64,000 nt of DNA, taken from contig NZ_SSMC01000002.1 of the NCBI RefSeq assembly GCF_004799345.1, forward strand, positions 248,001 to 312,000, read 5' to 3'. Source of the stretch: Robertkochia marina (lineage in GTDB: Bacteria; Bacteroidota; Bacteroidia; Flavobacteriales; Flavobacteriaceae). The notes beneath the pieces are model-generated. The model made no database searches, was not told the DNA's origin, and saw only the letters and a list, made by a program, of their open reading frames with translations. Below are positions 50,963 to 59,707 of the stretch, one piece after another (position 1 is the first letter of the stretch; each line of letters starts with the position of its first letter). A program made the position numbers and the translations under genes.

Positions 50963-51934
50963 ATGAAGTCAAACACCTCCAGAAATATTCGCCTTGGCAT
51001 CTTCGTTATTGCCGGAATGCTCATATTTTCTCTGGCGGCCTATTTGGTGGGCAGCGATCAGAGCATGTTTCAGGATACCTTCCGGCTGAGGTCACAATTC
51101 AGTAATGTAAATGGCTTGCAAACAGGTAATAACGTAAGGTTTTCGGGGATTCATGTGGGCACGGTTAAACGTATTCAAATGATCAACGACAGCACGGTGG
51201 AGGTGGAAATGGTTGTTGACAAAAGTATTCAGGAATTTATAAAGACCAATGCCAGGGCTGCCATAGGTTCTGATGGTTTAGTGGGCAGCAGGGTCTTGAA
51301 TATTGTTCCGGGGTCAGGAGATGCCCCGGTGGTGGTCTCCGGCGATTATATTCCCGGAGTCACCAAATTAGGGACTGAACAAATGATGAATACTATCGGT
51401 ACCACCAGTGAGAATATATCTTTGCTGGCGGCAACACTACTTGAAATAACCAATGACATTAATTCCGGTAAGGGAACACTGGGTATGCTGATTAAAGACA
51501 CTATTACCGCCTATCACTTCAAAGAAACTCTTAAAAACCTGAGAGCTACTTCTGAAAAGGCGGCCAGCAGTATGGAAGAGATCAGGAATGTGGCTCAAAG
51601 TTTGGATAGTGGCGAGGGGTTGGCCTATGCAATTCTAAGAGATACAGCACTTGCAGGGCGCTTCAGAAATGTGATGAGTGACCTCGAAGCTTCCGGGAAG
51701 AATATCAGGAGCCTGAGCGATTCACTGGATGAAATGGCCTCCAGTATTGGATCAGACGGTGGCGCTTTGAATTATCTTACCGGAGATGAAGAAGCAGCAC
51801 AAAAACTGCGAGCGATCCTTGATAATGTGGAGCAGGGTACTGAAAAGTTTGATGAGAATATGGCTGCCATGAGAGAGCACTTTCTCTTTAAGAGCTATTT
51901 TAAAAAACAGGAGCGGAAGGCTCAAAAGGAATAA
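50963..51934 (+). CDS. MCE-domain lipid-binding protein (MlaD-like)
   Basis: 323 residues: one N-terminal membrane helix (IRLGIFVIAGMLIFSLAAYLV) anchors it in the inner membrane. The MCE domain (about 40-120) has FRLRSQFSNVNGLQTGNNVR, FSGIHVGTVKRIQM and GSDGLVGSRVLNIVPGSGD. The rest is a helical coil (about 140-310), longer than in E. coli MlaD (183 residues), as usual in Bacteroidota. It forms the ring that shuttles lipids over the periplasm. Last gene of the Mla operon. Confidence 0.92.
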   Translation: MKSNTSRNIRLGIFVIAGMLIFSLAAYLVGSDQSMFQDTFRLRSQFSNVNGLQTGNNVRFSGIHVGTVKRIQMINDSTVEVEMVVDKSIQEFIKTNARAAIGSDGLVGSRVLNIVPGSGDAPVVVSGDYIPGVTKLGTEQMMNTIGTTSENISLLAATLLEITNDINSGKGTLGMLIKDTITAYHFKETLKNLRATSEKAASSMEEIRNVAQSLDSGEGLAYAILRDTALAGRFRNVMSDLEASGKNIRSLSDSLDEMASSIGSDGGALNYLTGDEEAAQKLRAILDNVEQGTEKFDENMAAMREHFLFKSYFKKQERKAQKE

Positions 51935-51968
51935 AAAAAACCCGGATTCAAACGAATCCGGGTTTTTT
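51933..51968. terminator. Bidirectional terminator after the Mla operon
   Basis: AACCCGGATTC/GAATCCGGGTT stem around AAAC with A- and T-runs on its sides; stops the Mla operon and the converging OmpA-like gene. Confidence 0.88.
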
Positions 51969-51987
51969 ACATATGATGTTCTGTGTA

Positions 51988-52758
51988 CTATCTTCCGTTC
52001 TTCACAAGCTCTCTGAGCCACAGGTAATACTTGTCGAACTTAGGATGTAATTTGATGTAAGTTACATCGGCCTCTGCAGCCTTTCCAACAGCATCGATCC
52101 TGCCGGCCTCTATCTGTCCTTCATTTACCAGGTGGTCTGCAATGACCGCCGCCTTATTGGCAACATTTGACCAGCTTTTGTTTCCGAGACTTTCTATAGT
52201 CACCGCCAGGGTATCGTGTTTGGCGATGGTTTCAGAAAGGCGATTGATAAAATCTTTTCCTCCCGCACTGAGTTCTATTTTGTTGTTAGAACTTCCAAAG
52301 GTGGTGGTGTTATTAAGGATCACCAGCACAGCTCCGTTTTCAACCCCGATCTGGGCATTTTCACCCAGGGTTCTTTTCAGGTCTGTCAGTACCATGTATG
52401 AAATGGAATCATGGGCACTAAAGCTATCGGTCATTGCTTTGAGCTGGGCTTCTGTTTTTTGCATTGACTCCAGGGTTTCTCCAATATAACTGGTTTTCTC
52501 AGTAGAAGCCTGAATGAATTTATTCAGGTTGGTAAGCAGGTCCTGGTTGGTTTGCTTTAACTGTTCATTCTGACTTTCAATAGTAGTTACTTTGGTCTCA
52601 GCAGTCTTCAGGGCCCTCTGCGTGGTAATCAGCTCTGATTGAAGGGAATCATTTTTAGAGTTCAGACTACTTACCTGTTCAATAAGTTCGCTTCTTCTCT
52701 GAGCAAACACCTGGGTGGTAAGCAATAGTGCAATAAAAGCAGGTAGGAGGGTTCTCAT
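51988..52758 (-). CDS. OmpA-like periplasmic protein with coiled coil
   Basis: From ATG 52758 the product starts with a signal peptide (MRTLLPAFIALLLTTQVFAQ). A coiled coil follows (about 22-90: SLNSKNDSLQSELITTQ, ETKVTTIESQNEQLKQ), then a domain resembling the OmpA C-terminal peptidoglycan-binding fold (about 130-245: NGAVLVILNNTTTFGS, LSAGGKDFINRLSETIAKH, VANKAAVIADHLV). The usual NRRV peptidoglycan motif is altered (WSNVANKAAV), so binding is uncertain. A longer frame to 52824 would hide the signal peptide and is rejected. Confidence 0.75.
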   Translation of the reverse strand: MRTLLPAFIALLLTTQVFAQRRSELIEQVSSLNSKNDSLQSELITTQRALKTAETKVTTIESQNEQLKQTNQDLLTNLNKFIQASTEKTSYIGETLESMQKTEAQLKAMTDSFSAHDSISYMVLTDLKRTLGENAQIGVENGAVLVILNNTTTFGSSNNKIELSAGGKDFINRLSETIAKHDTLAVTIESLGNKSWSNVANKAAVIADHLVNEGQIEAGRIDAVGKAAEADVTYIKLHPKFDKYYLWLRELVKNGR

Positions 52759-52902
52759 AAGCACAAGGTCAATTTTTTGGTTAATAGGGCGCAAGATATT
52801 AAATTTTATGAGGATTAACAGCAACTTTTACCCTCCTTAATATGCGCCTTTTTGAATCGTTAAAGGTCAATGATTTCAGTCTTCGAGTCTTGACTGACAT
52901 TA

Positions 52903-53769
52903 CTATCTGATAAATAGTTTTTTAATGGTCTTTACAAAACCCAAAACAAGGATCCCGGCAACTAATCCGGTCAGGAGCTCTCCAAGCAGGGCCGGAAAGC
53001 CGTGGAGCAGATCGTGAAGAAAGGGCAGATTATGAGCGAATATTCCCCCGGAAACCAGAAACAGGGCAATAGTACCAATAATACTTAAAGCCTTGATGAC
53101 CTTAGGAAGGGCATTCACGAGAAATCGTCCCAGTTTATCAGAAAAGGAGTGGTCTTCTTCATTGAGGTGAATGAGCCGGTATCCGGCGTCATCCATTCGA
53201 ACTATAAGGGCAACAATGCCATAAACCCCAACGGTGGCAATAATAGCAATGATAGAGACCACCAGGATCTGTATCTTCAGGGGCTCACTCATTACGGTGC
53301 CCAGGGCAATGATCACGATCTCGACCGAAAGTATAAAGTCTGTGATAATGGCAGATCGGATCTTTTTCTTTTCCTTTTCAAGGATCTCTTTTTTGGTCAG
53401 CGTAAGATCCGGCTTGGTGGTGGTATGTTCTTTTTTATGAAAAAAGAATTCATAGACTTTTTCAGCGCCTTCATAGGCCAGGTAAAAGCCTCCGAGCAGG
53501 AGAATGGCAGTTACTGCCCACGAAGCATAGGCACTCAATAAAAAGGCTATCGGGAGTATGATGATCTTATTTAAAAGTGAGCCTTTAGAAATGGCCCAAA
53601 GCACCGGGAGCTCTCTCGAGGAAACGAAACCGGAAGCTTTTTCTGCGTTTACCGCCAGGTCGTCCCCCAGGATACCTGCCGTTTTTTTTCCGGCCACCTT
53701 GGTCATCGAGGCAACATCATCCATCAGGGCTGAGATATCATCAAGTAAAGCAAAAATTCCGGAGGCCAT
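52903..53769 (-). CDS. DUF808 (YedI-like) membrane protein
   Basis: 288 residues. The N-terminus has the DUF808 signature MASGIFALLDDISALMDDVA followed by KKTAGILGDDLAVNAEKASG. Several membrane helices follow (about 75-100, 145-165, 170-190, 225-250, 260-280), with a charged loop containing KKEHTTTKPDLTLTKKEILE. Inner-membrane protein with no established function. It lies 54 bases after the RES toxin gene, same strand. Confidence 0.9.
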   Translation of the reverse strand: MASGIFALLDDISALMDDVASMTKVAGKKTAGILGDDLAVNAEKASGFVSSRELPVLWAISKGSLLNKIIILPIAFLLSAYASWAVTAILLLGGFYLAYEGAEKVYEFFFHKKEHTTTKPDLTLTKKEILEKEKKKIRSAIITDFILSVEIVIIALGTVMSEPLKIQILVVSIIAIIATVGVYGIVALIVRMDDAGYRLIHLNEEDHSFSDKLGRFLVNALPKVIKALSIIGTIALFLVSGGIFAHNLPFLHDLLHGFPALLGELLTGLVAGILVLGFVKTIKKLFIR

Positions 53770-53823
53770 AAAAAAGCGTTTTTTAGAAAAAATGGTTATC
53801 CAAGTGGTGAAAATACTACATTC

Positions 53824-54285
53824 TTAGACTTTAAACAATCGGCGGTCAATGGGGAAATCGGTGATCTCTGTGATTTTTATTTGATCTATGTCGGGGTGGT
53901 TAGGATTGATGAGGATATTATACTCTCCCTTCACCACTGAAGAAGGAACCTTACACGCCACTTTTTTCTTTTTATAGATGAAAGCATCTCCAAGCTCCCG
54001 GGTAGCTTTGATATGCGGGAAACTGTTCCACTTACCAGGAAGATCGTCGGGGTTGATCACATCGATCTCGAGTGCATCAGGAATGTCTATCTCGATCATC
54101 ACATACCCCGAGGGTAAGGTGCCTACAGAAAAATGTACAGCAACCTCTGCCAGGGCCAAAGCTCTGTTTTCTGCAGTGTAAACCATTTCAACACCCTTAG
54201 AGTTCCAACGATTAGATGCCATTGCGGCCCCTCTGCCACTTAAATGATCGGGATATTTTTTTCTCCCAAGTCGGTATACTTTCAT
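53824..54285 (-). CDS. RES-domain toxin (NAD+ phosphorylase type)
   Basis: 153 residues matching RES toxins that degrade NAD+ to stop growth: MKVYRLGRKKY (Arg5), GRGAAMASNRWNSKGVEMVY with Tyr36, ALALAEVAVHF with Glu47, then VMIEIDIPD and the C-terminal PSSVVKGEYNILINPNHPD with the conserved Ser. It overlaps the antitoxin stop by one base (TGATG), typical coupling. Acts in the cytosol when the antitoxin is lost. Confidence 0.92.
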   Translation of the reverse strand: MKVYRLGRKKYPDHLSGRGAAMASNRWNSKGVEMVYTAENRALALAEVAVHFSVGTLPSGYVMIEIDIPDALEIDVINPDDLPGKWNSFPHIKATRELGDAFIYKKKKVACKVPSSVVKGEYNILINPNHPDIDQIKITEITDFPIDRRLFKV

Positions 54286-54797
54286 CAGGCGAATATTCCG
54301 TGGTCAATGCGATGCAGTTCATTCATGACCAATTCCTTGCCGTAAGAATCACGCAATAGTTCTGATGGTTTTAATTGACCAAGAGCAAAGCAAGGGGTAT
54401 TCAGCCATAAATAGAATTGATCTGAGGAGTCAAATACAGTTCTCCCAAGGTGGGTTACTTCGGCCAGTTCAATGATCTTCTCAGTATGTATAGGCTTAAA
54501 AAGGTAGGAAGGGTCATTTTTATGGCGAAGCAATGTTTTCTTAGAAATGTTCAGGAAATTGGCCCAATCTTCTTCGGTAAATGGCATAGCCTCTTTGATC
54601 ACGGCGAAAAGGCGGTAAGGAATGCCTTCACGAATAGATCTGATGATGAGCATTTTATTGTTCAGAAAATCGGCATAGGTAAATGTCTTGTCTGGAGTTA
54701 TAGCATCATCACCTATCTTTCTCAGGTAGGTTCTGATAGCCTGATCAAGTACCTTGTTCTCGGTTTTGGATTGATGATATGTTGAAGCCGCGCTCAT
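54285..54797 (-). CDS. Xre/MbcA-family antitoxin (DUF2384) of the RES toxin
   Basis: 170 residues. A central Xre-like helix-turn-helix (about 65-105: PFTEEDWANFLNISKKTLLR, HTEKIIELAEV) and a C-terminal toxin-binding DUF2384 part (about 115-168: FDSSDQFYLWLNTPCFALGQ, LKPSELLRDSYGKELVMNEL). It binds and neutralises the RES toxin and should repress the operon at the palindromic operator directly upstream. First gene of the pair. Confidence 0.92.
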   Translation of the reverse strand: MSAASTYHQSKTENKVLDQAIRTYLRKIGDDAITPDKTFTYADFLNNKMLIIRSIREGIPYRLFAVIKEAMPFTEEDWANFLNISKKTLLRHKNDPSYLFKPIHTEKIIELAEVTHLGRTVFDSSDQFYLWLNTPCFALGQLKPSELLRDSYGKELVMNELHRIDHGIFA

Positions 54798-54808
54798 GAA
54801 TTGGATAT

Positions 54809-54836
54809 TTGTCTATAAATATAAGACAATTGTCTT
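54809..54836 (-). promoter_or_regulatory. Palindromic operator and promoter of the Xre-RES operon
   Basis: Three alternating half-sites, TTGTCT (54809-54814), AGACAA (54824-54829) and TTGTCT (54830-54835), form two inverted repeats; the right one is AAGACAATTGTCTT, a perfect 14-bp palindrome. On the minus strand TATATTTA, one base off the -7 consensus, lies between the half-sites, so antitoxin binding would block the promoter. Confidence 0.72.
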
Positions 54837-54858
54837 TGATAAACTTCAACATTTCGAT

Positions 54859-56310
54859 TTATTTCGCGGTCAACACTGAATGAACGGCGGTCATGACTTC
54901 CATTTTATCCTTTAGAGTCATTCTCATCATTTTATGAAAGAATTCCTGGCGGTCTTCAGGATATACCATTTTAATATGGGGCGGTACGCCTCGATACTCG
55001 TAATTATTGTGATCCATATCGAAATACAGCTCGTTAGAAATACTAAAATACCAGCCATTAGGGAGTTGTTTTTCGAGAGCATCGGAGAGCGCTCCCTGGG
55101 TGGCTGTACCAATTCGTGTAAAGTTTGGAAGCTCCATAGAGGCGAGGGCGATAAAATCTGCAGCACTCGCAGTTTGGCGGGAAGTAAGCAGGAACACCGG
55201 TTTTATATAAGCCTGCGGAGCTGACTCAAGGTAAATGGTCTGTTGGTCAGAGAAGCGTGAACCGGCCCTGGCCTTTTTACGGGCAACTGCTCTCTTTTGC
55301 TGATTGAATTTCTTAAGGATCTCCATGCTAGCCACATCCTGTCCGCCTCCATTAAAACGCACATCAACGATCATTGCTTTGGTGTCTTTAAGGTCGTTCA
55401 TGATGGTATCTAAAAGCGCAGCTACCGCCAGTCGTTCCTTTTCTATATAGGTGCCCTCGTACTCCTTTTGCATGGCTTGCACGTAGGCATTCACAAAACC
55501 TTTCTCTTTGATGGTGGTTTCCTCTAAATCAAGGTCGGCAAACAACCACATGGCTTTTATCTGCATATACCCCAGGGAGTCTTTCATCTTACCCCAACGA
55601 ATCAGGGAGGTATTTCGGGTTAACTCTTCATCAATATAGATGTCTGAAACCCTGTCTGCCACTTCAAAATCTCCGTATTCCTTTTGGGTTTCCGAAGTAC
55701 TTTGAGGGATCTTTTCTTCAGAAGCTTTCTCTGGATGAATAGTCTCAGGTTTTACAATGGTATGAGCAATCACTTCTTCAGGCACCTCCAGGTAACCATG
55801 GTTGTCATTCATGGCAGAAAGAACAGTTTCAATGCTTTGATATAGTTGTAGTTCTGAGGGTGTTTTTTCCAGTTTCTTTCTTTCACTTTTAAGCGTGTCT
55901 TTAATGGAAAAATCCAGCAGGTGGTCAAAGGCATAATGCACCTGAACGGTATAGGCAAAAGCATCAAAATTCATTAGTACATCATTTGAGTTTTCAGGGG
56001 CTGAACTACATCGGTTGGTTACTGCAGCATTCCCGGTAAAATGATAGACAGATGTACCTTTAAAAAGCTGAAGGGTGTCGTCAACAATTTTCAGATGAGG
56101 TTCTAATTTGCTCAGGGCTCCCCGCTCTTTTTTAATACACACGTTTTGATAGGTATCAAGAAATTCATAGTCCTTATTCTTGATAATAAGTGTCAGGCTG
56201 TAACCGTCAGCATACCAGTTCCCATCAAGAGATCCTGAAGGAGTTTTACGTTTGCAGGATGTAAATAGAAAAATTAAAAGACAGAAGGTGATACGAATGG
56301 TTATCCTCAT
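54859..56310 (-). CDS. S41-family C-terminal-processing-like peptidase, lipoprotein
   Basis: 483 residues; signal with lipobox LFTSC (Cys19). The catalytic part (about 245-470) has GYMQIKAMW, AMIVDVRFNGGGQDVASM, PVFLLTSRQTASAADFIALA with the nucleophile Ser (about 390), IGTATQGALSDALEKQLPNG and YRGVPPHIKM. No PDZ domain is apparent, unlike typical tail-specific proteases. The N-terminal 220 residues are unassigned. Position 42 bases after modC may put it in the molybdate operon by chance. Confidence 0.85.
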   Translation of the reverse strand: MRITIRITFCLLIFLFTSCKRKTPSGSLDGNWYADGYSLTLIIKNKDYEFLDTYQNVCIKKERGALSKLEPHLKIVDDTLQLFKGTSVYHFTGNAAVTNRCSSAPENSNDVLMNFDAFAYTVQVHYAFDHLLDFSIKDTLKSERKKLEKTPSELQLYQSIETVLSAMNDNHGYLEVPEEVIAHTIVKPETIHPEKASEEKIPQSTSETQKEYGDFEVADRVSDIYIDEELTRNTSLIRWGKMKDSLGYMQIKAMWLFADLDLEETTIKEKGFVNAYVQAMQKEYEGTYIEKERLAVAALLDTIMNDLKDTKAMIVDVRFNGGGQDVASMEILKKFNQQKRAVARKKARAGSRFSDQQTIYLESAPQAYIKPVFLLTSRQTASAADFIALASMELPNFTRIGTATQGALSDALEKQLPNGWYFSISNELYFDMDHNNYEYRGVPPHIKMVYPEDRQEFFHKMMRMTLKDKMEVMTAVHSVLTAK

Positions 56311-56352
56311 AAGATATCAGGTTTATATAAGGATAACGATTATACCTTGTTG

Positions 56353-57243
56353 TTACACCTTATCGGTATCAGGGAGCTTCATGATCAAAGGATTGAAAGC
56401 TTTAGCGGCCACCAGCACCTGGTCTCCTGCCTGTATCTCCTGAACTTCATTTTCATGGGCAATAACTCTGACGATCTCCTGGTTGACGAGTATACTGACC
56501 ACATAGATCACTTCCTGTTTTTGAATGTCCAGAATTTTTCCCGTGAACTGAAATTTACCGCTGAGTTTATGATGCGAAAATATATCCAGGGGTTTACCGC
56601 TGCCCGTTATCGTTCCATGATCAAGGGTGACCACCTTGTCTGAAAGTTTGTGGATCTCTCCAATATCATGACTCACAAGGATGGTAGTGAGTTCAAATCG
56701 TTCATGGAGTGTTCTCAGGTGATCCTGCAGTTTGACCCGCATGGAGCTGTCAAGGGCCGACAAGGGTTCGTCAAGAAGGAGTATATCCGGCCTTTGCACC
56801 AGTGCTCTGGCGAGGGCGGCTCTTTGCTTCTGGCCTCCTGAAAGGTCTTCAGGAAGCCGATCCTGAAGATTTTCGAGTTCAGTAAGGGCAATTAGCTCTT
56901 GTATGGTATGGGGGTTTTTATTGCGGCCTTGTGCAAACTCCAGGTTTTTACGTATGGTAAGGTTAGGAAACAGGGCGTAGTCCTGGAATACAAACCCGAT
57001 CTTTCTTTTTTGTGGCGCAAGAAAGATGTTCTTTTTGCCACTGTACCAGGGGCGCCCATTCACTTCAATAAGTCCGCTATCAGGACGCATAAGCCCGGAA
57101 AGAAGTCGTAAGGCTGAAGTTTTACCAGCTCCTGATGGGCCGTATAAGGTTATAAATTCACCTTTCATTACCTCCAGGTCAAGATGGAGTTCGATCTCAC
57201 CTGTTGCCGCCAGCAATGATTTTCTTATGTTCATTTTGATCAT
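56353..57243 (-). CDS. modC: Molybdate ABC transporter ATP-binding protein
   Basis: ATPase of the molybdate importer. Walker A GPSGAGKTS at 35-43, Q-loop FVFQDYALFPNLT, signature LSGGQKQRAALARAL, Walker B ILLLDEPLSALD and H-loop LVSHD. The C-terminal Mop/TOBE domain (about 230-295: FTGKILDIQKQEVIYVVSIL, VIAHENEVQEIQAGDQVLVA) binds oxyanions. ATG 57243 overlaps the ModB stop as ATGA, better than the in-frame TTG 6 bases upstream. Confidence 0.93.
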   Translation of the reverse strand: MIKMNIRKSLLAATGEIELHLDLEVMKGEFITLYGPSGAGKTSALRLLSGLMRPDSGLIEVNGRPWYSGKKNIFLAPQKRKIGFVFQDYALFPNLTIRKNLEFAQGRNKNPHTIQELIALTELENLQDRLPEDLSGGQKQRAALARALVQRPDILLLDEPLSALDSSMRVKLQDHLRTLHERFELTTILVSHDIGEIHKLSDKVVTLDHGTITGSGKPLDIFSHHKLSGKFQFTGKILDIQKQEVIYVVSILVNQEIVRVIAHENEVQEIQAGDQVLVAAKAFNPLIMKLPDTDKV

Positions 57244-57911
57244 TTCCAAAAGCGCTTTAAATAACCTCCGTTAATGAGGTATACCATTAAGAGAATGGTA
57301 AAAGTGGTGAGGAAGAGGATTAAAGAATAGGTATTGGCCCCGGCATAGTTCATCGCCTCTACCTCATCGTAAATAGCAATGGATGCAACCTTGGTCTTAT
57401 CCGGTATATTACCACCTATCATGAGTACGACCCCAAATTCTCCTATGGTGTGGGCAAATGATAACACGATGGCCGTAAGCAGTGCCGGGCGGATATTAGG
57501 CAGCAATACCTTAAAGAGGGTTTGCCGTTTTGAGTACCCCATAAGGTAGGCAGCTTCACGAATGGAGGGCTGACTTCCGGCTAATCCAGAACTAATGGGG
57601 TGAACCATAAAAGGCAGGCTGTAGATCATAGAGGCCAGCACAAGTCCGGAAAAGGAAAATACCAGTCGGATTCCAAACCACTCATCCAGCCAATTGCCAA
57701 AAGCCTGGTTCGGGCTGAAAGCGATAAGAAAATAGAAACCAAGAACAGTTGGTGGCAGCACCAGTGGCATGCTTACCAGGGTTTCAACGACGGGCTTTAG
57801 TCTTGATCTTCCAAAGGCCAGCCAGTAGGCCAGCGGTATTCCTATAATAAACAGCATCAGTGTGGTTACCAGGGCGAGTTTAAAGGTTAATATGATGGGC
57901 CCCCAGTTCAT
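57240..57911 (-). CDS. modB: Molybdate ABC transporter permease
   Basis: 223 residues with five or six membrane helices, MetI-type. The EAA-like coupling loop is EAAYLMGYSKRQTLFKVLLPNIRPAL (about 139-164) and the helix PLVLPPTVLGFYFL lies at about 49-62. AFAHTIGEFGVVLMIGGNIP is typical of ModB/CysU-type permeases. It overlaps both neighbours by 4 bases (ATGA), a tightly coupled operon. Confidence 0.93.
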   Translation of the reverse strand: MNWGPIILTFKLALVTTLMLFIIGIPLAYWLAFGRSRLKPVVETLVSMPLVLPPTVLGFYFLIAFSPNQAFGNWLDEWFGIRLVFSFSGLVLASMIYSLPFMVHPISSGLAGSQPSIREAAYLMGYSKRQTLFKVLLPNIRPALLTAIVLSFAHTIGEFGVVLMIGGNIPDKTKVASIAIYDEVEAMNYAGANTYSLILFLTTFTILLMVYLINGGYLKRFWK

Positions 57912-58312
57912 AAGGAAGAAAGCATAATATCATTTAACTTTACCATAGCAATAACGGCTTTCCCGGGAAGTAATTCCAATTGTTCAGACATTGAAGTTGG
58001 GATAACAGCCTCGATGTTCCCCGCATCTGATTTCAGGGTGATTGCCGTAAGAAGTTGCCCTTTTTCCACATGGTCAACAGTGCAGGGTACCCTGTTCTCA
58101 ATACTTATCCCGGGCTCGGTATCACAGGATAAAATAACCCCGGTCTCTTTAAAAAGTAAAGTTACCTGGTGTTCGGGAGTTAGATAGGGTGCGGTCTCAG
58201 GTGTATCAATAACGAGAACATTTAAGCTGATACCTGAATTGATATTCACCCTTACTTTGGAGAGGCTTCCCCGGCTTTCGATACTTTTAATATACCCTTG
58301 AAATTTATTCAT
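57908..58312 (-). CDS. Stand-alone TOBE/Mop-domain molybdate-binding protein
   Basis: 134 residues from ATG 58312, which overlaps the ModA stop by 8 bases; a longer frame to 58459 runs inside modA and is rejected. Two TOBE-like halves are seen: FQGYIKSIESRGSLSKVRVN with LNVLVIDTPETAPYL and, later, CTVDHVEKGQLLTAITLKSD, AGNIEAVIPTSMSEQLELLP and KAVIAMVKLNDIML. Such molbindins bind molybdate or tungstate and buffer it in the cytosol. Its place between modA and modB is noteworthy. Confidence 0.88.
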   Translation of the reverse strand: MNKFQGYIKSIESRGSLSKVRVNINSGISLNVLVIDTPETAPYLTPEHQVTLLFKETGVILSCDTEPGISIENRVPCTVDHVEKGQLLTAITLKSDAGNIEAVIPTSMSEQLELLPGKAVIAMVKLNDIMLSSL

Positions 58313-59090
58313 CCACAGAATATCCGAAACGGCGTAAGATTTTTTTTGCTGTTTCCGAGGATAGAAATTTACAAAAAAGGATTTCTCTACTATAATCTGT
58401 GTCGTTATTTTTAATGATAACCACCCCTTGTTCAATAGGGTCATAGGTGCGCGGATCAATATCTTTATATTTCCCTTTGTCTCTCATTTGAGGAGAGGTC
58501 ACGATCGATTTCGCAGTGATGCCTACCTGGGCTGAGCGGGAAAGGATAAACTGATTGGTTTGTGTGATACTTTCTCCAAACACCAGTTTTCCCTCTACCT
58601 CATCATGTACACCATGAAAATGGAGGGCTTGCTTGGCGGCAAGGCCATAAGGAGCTAATCTGGGGTTGGCAATGGCAATATGTTCAATACGTTCATCTTT
58701 CAAGCCTTCCATACTGGGTTCAATATCATCAAAGAGTGTCCACAGCACTATTTTACCGTAGGCATAAACCTTGGGAGAACTGGCCGATAAACCCAATCGT
58801 TCGATCTCCTTTGGAAATTTCATATCTGCCGAAACCAGAACATCAAAAGGTGCTCCTTCCCGGATCTGTGCCGTAAGCTGACCGGAGGCTCCTACAATGA
58901 TCTCACAGGGAATTCCGGTTTCAAGACTATAGGCTTCGGCAATCTCATCCATGGCATATTGCATATTGGAAGCCACCGCAATAGTGATCTTTTCGGTAGG
59001 CTCTGGGATACGACAGCCTGAGACGCAAAGCAACAGGGCTAAAAAGCTTAGTGCGAGGTTGGATATGTTTTTGAACAGCCTGAATTTCAT
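58305..59090 (-). CDS. modA: Molybdate-binding protein, lipoprotein
   Basis: 261 residues. The N-terminus (FLALLLCVSGC, Cys26) is a lipoprotein signal, so the protein is tethered rather than free. The periplasmic binding fold reads ITIAVASNMQYAMDEIAEAY, VGASGQLTAQIREGAPFDVL, VSADMKFPKEIERLG, IAIANPRLAPYGLAAKQAL and RSAQVGITAKSIV. Ser and backbone contacts in ASNM and GASGQ hold the oxyanion. First gene of modA-TOBE-modB-modC. Confidence 0.93.
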   Translation of the reverse strand: MKFRLFKNISNLALSFLALLLCVSGCRIPEPTEKITIAVASNMQYAMDEIAEAYSLETGIPCEIIVGASGQLTAQIREGAPFDVLVSADMKFPKEIERLGLSASSPKVYAYGKIVLWTLFDDIEPSMEGLKDERIEHIAIANPRLAPYGLAAKQALHFHGVHDEVEGKLVFGESITQTNQFILSRSAQVGITAKSIVTSPQMRDKGKYKDIDPRTYDPIEQGVVIIKNNDTDYSREILFCKFLSSETAKKILRRFGYSVDE

Positions 59091-59248
59091 CTTATCCGGT
59101 AAATCACCAAATGGTCCGTATGGTTCTATAATGGTGAGTCAGAATTTCGAATGTATGAAAAGAATTTCTAATTGTCATCTTTCATCCTAAACATTTGATC
59201 ATTAAAAACCTGTAATTCAGCATCTTGAGTCTTAGTTGCAAATGCAGT

Positions 59249-59707
59249 TCACGATGACTGTCTAGGTTTCCTACTCACGTAGATATAGTCAATGATCAGA
59301 GGTTCGAGTCCGGCATCACGAAGCATTGTCATGAGTTGTCCGCGGTGATGCATATGATGATTTCCGATATGAAAAAGAATCTCTTTTATACTGTTTTCAA
59401 ATTCGTTGCCTTGCGTATCCTGATAGTTGATGAGGTCTGACAGAGGGTAGGTTTGTAAAATATTCAGGGATAATTCGGTATTATGCCGTTCTAACTCAGG
59501 ATATTTTTCAGGCTCATGAAGTTGAAAAACACTGAAGGCGGGGGTATTCAGAATTCTGGCGTTCCATAACTGGTGTGCGTTGAGCATATGACAAAACAGA
59601 CGGCGCATTTGAGGGGTAATGGCTGTTTCATGTTCCTGAAAATACAAGATGGTTTCCCGGTTTAATTTGGAGTGGTAGGCAAAAATCTCCTTGAAAAAAT
59701 CATTCAT
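59249..59707 (-). CDS. DinB-family protein
   Basis: 152-residue four-helix bundle of the DinB/YfiT type. The metal-binding histidines are in FCHMLNAHQLWNAR (about 38-51) and FHIGNHHMHHRGQLMTML (about 111-128). Members are metal-dependent, often thiol-S-transferases or hydrolases. In bacillithiol producers some act as bacillithiol transferases, which would suit the BshB1 in this window, but this is inference. Overlaps the upstream methyltransferase by 4 bases. Confidence 0.88.
   Translation of the reverse strand: MNDFFKEIFAYHSKLNRETILYFQEHETAITPQMRRLFCHMLNAHQLWNARILNTPAFSVFQLHEPEKYPELERHNTELSLNILQTYPLSDLINYQDTQGNEFENSIKEILFHIGNHHMHHRGQLMTMLRDAGLEPLIIDYIYVSRKPRQSS

Noticed and set aside
58313-58459. 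Longer N-terminus for the TOBE protein
   Set aside because: The extra 49 residues are translated from inside modA in another frame; the ATG overlapping the modA stop is the natural start.
59091-59248. Molybdenum-cofactor riboswitch before modA
   Set aside because: The region is too short and AT-rich and no matching helices were found.
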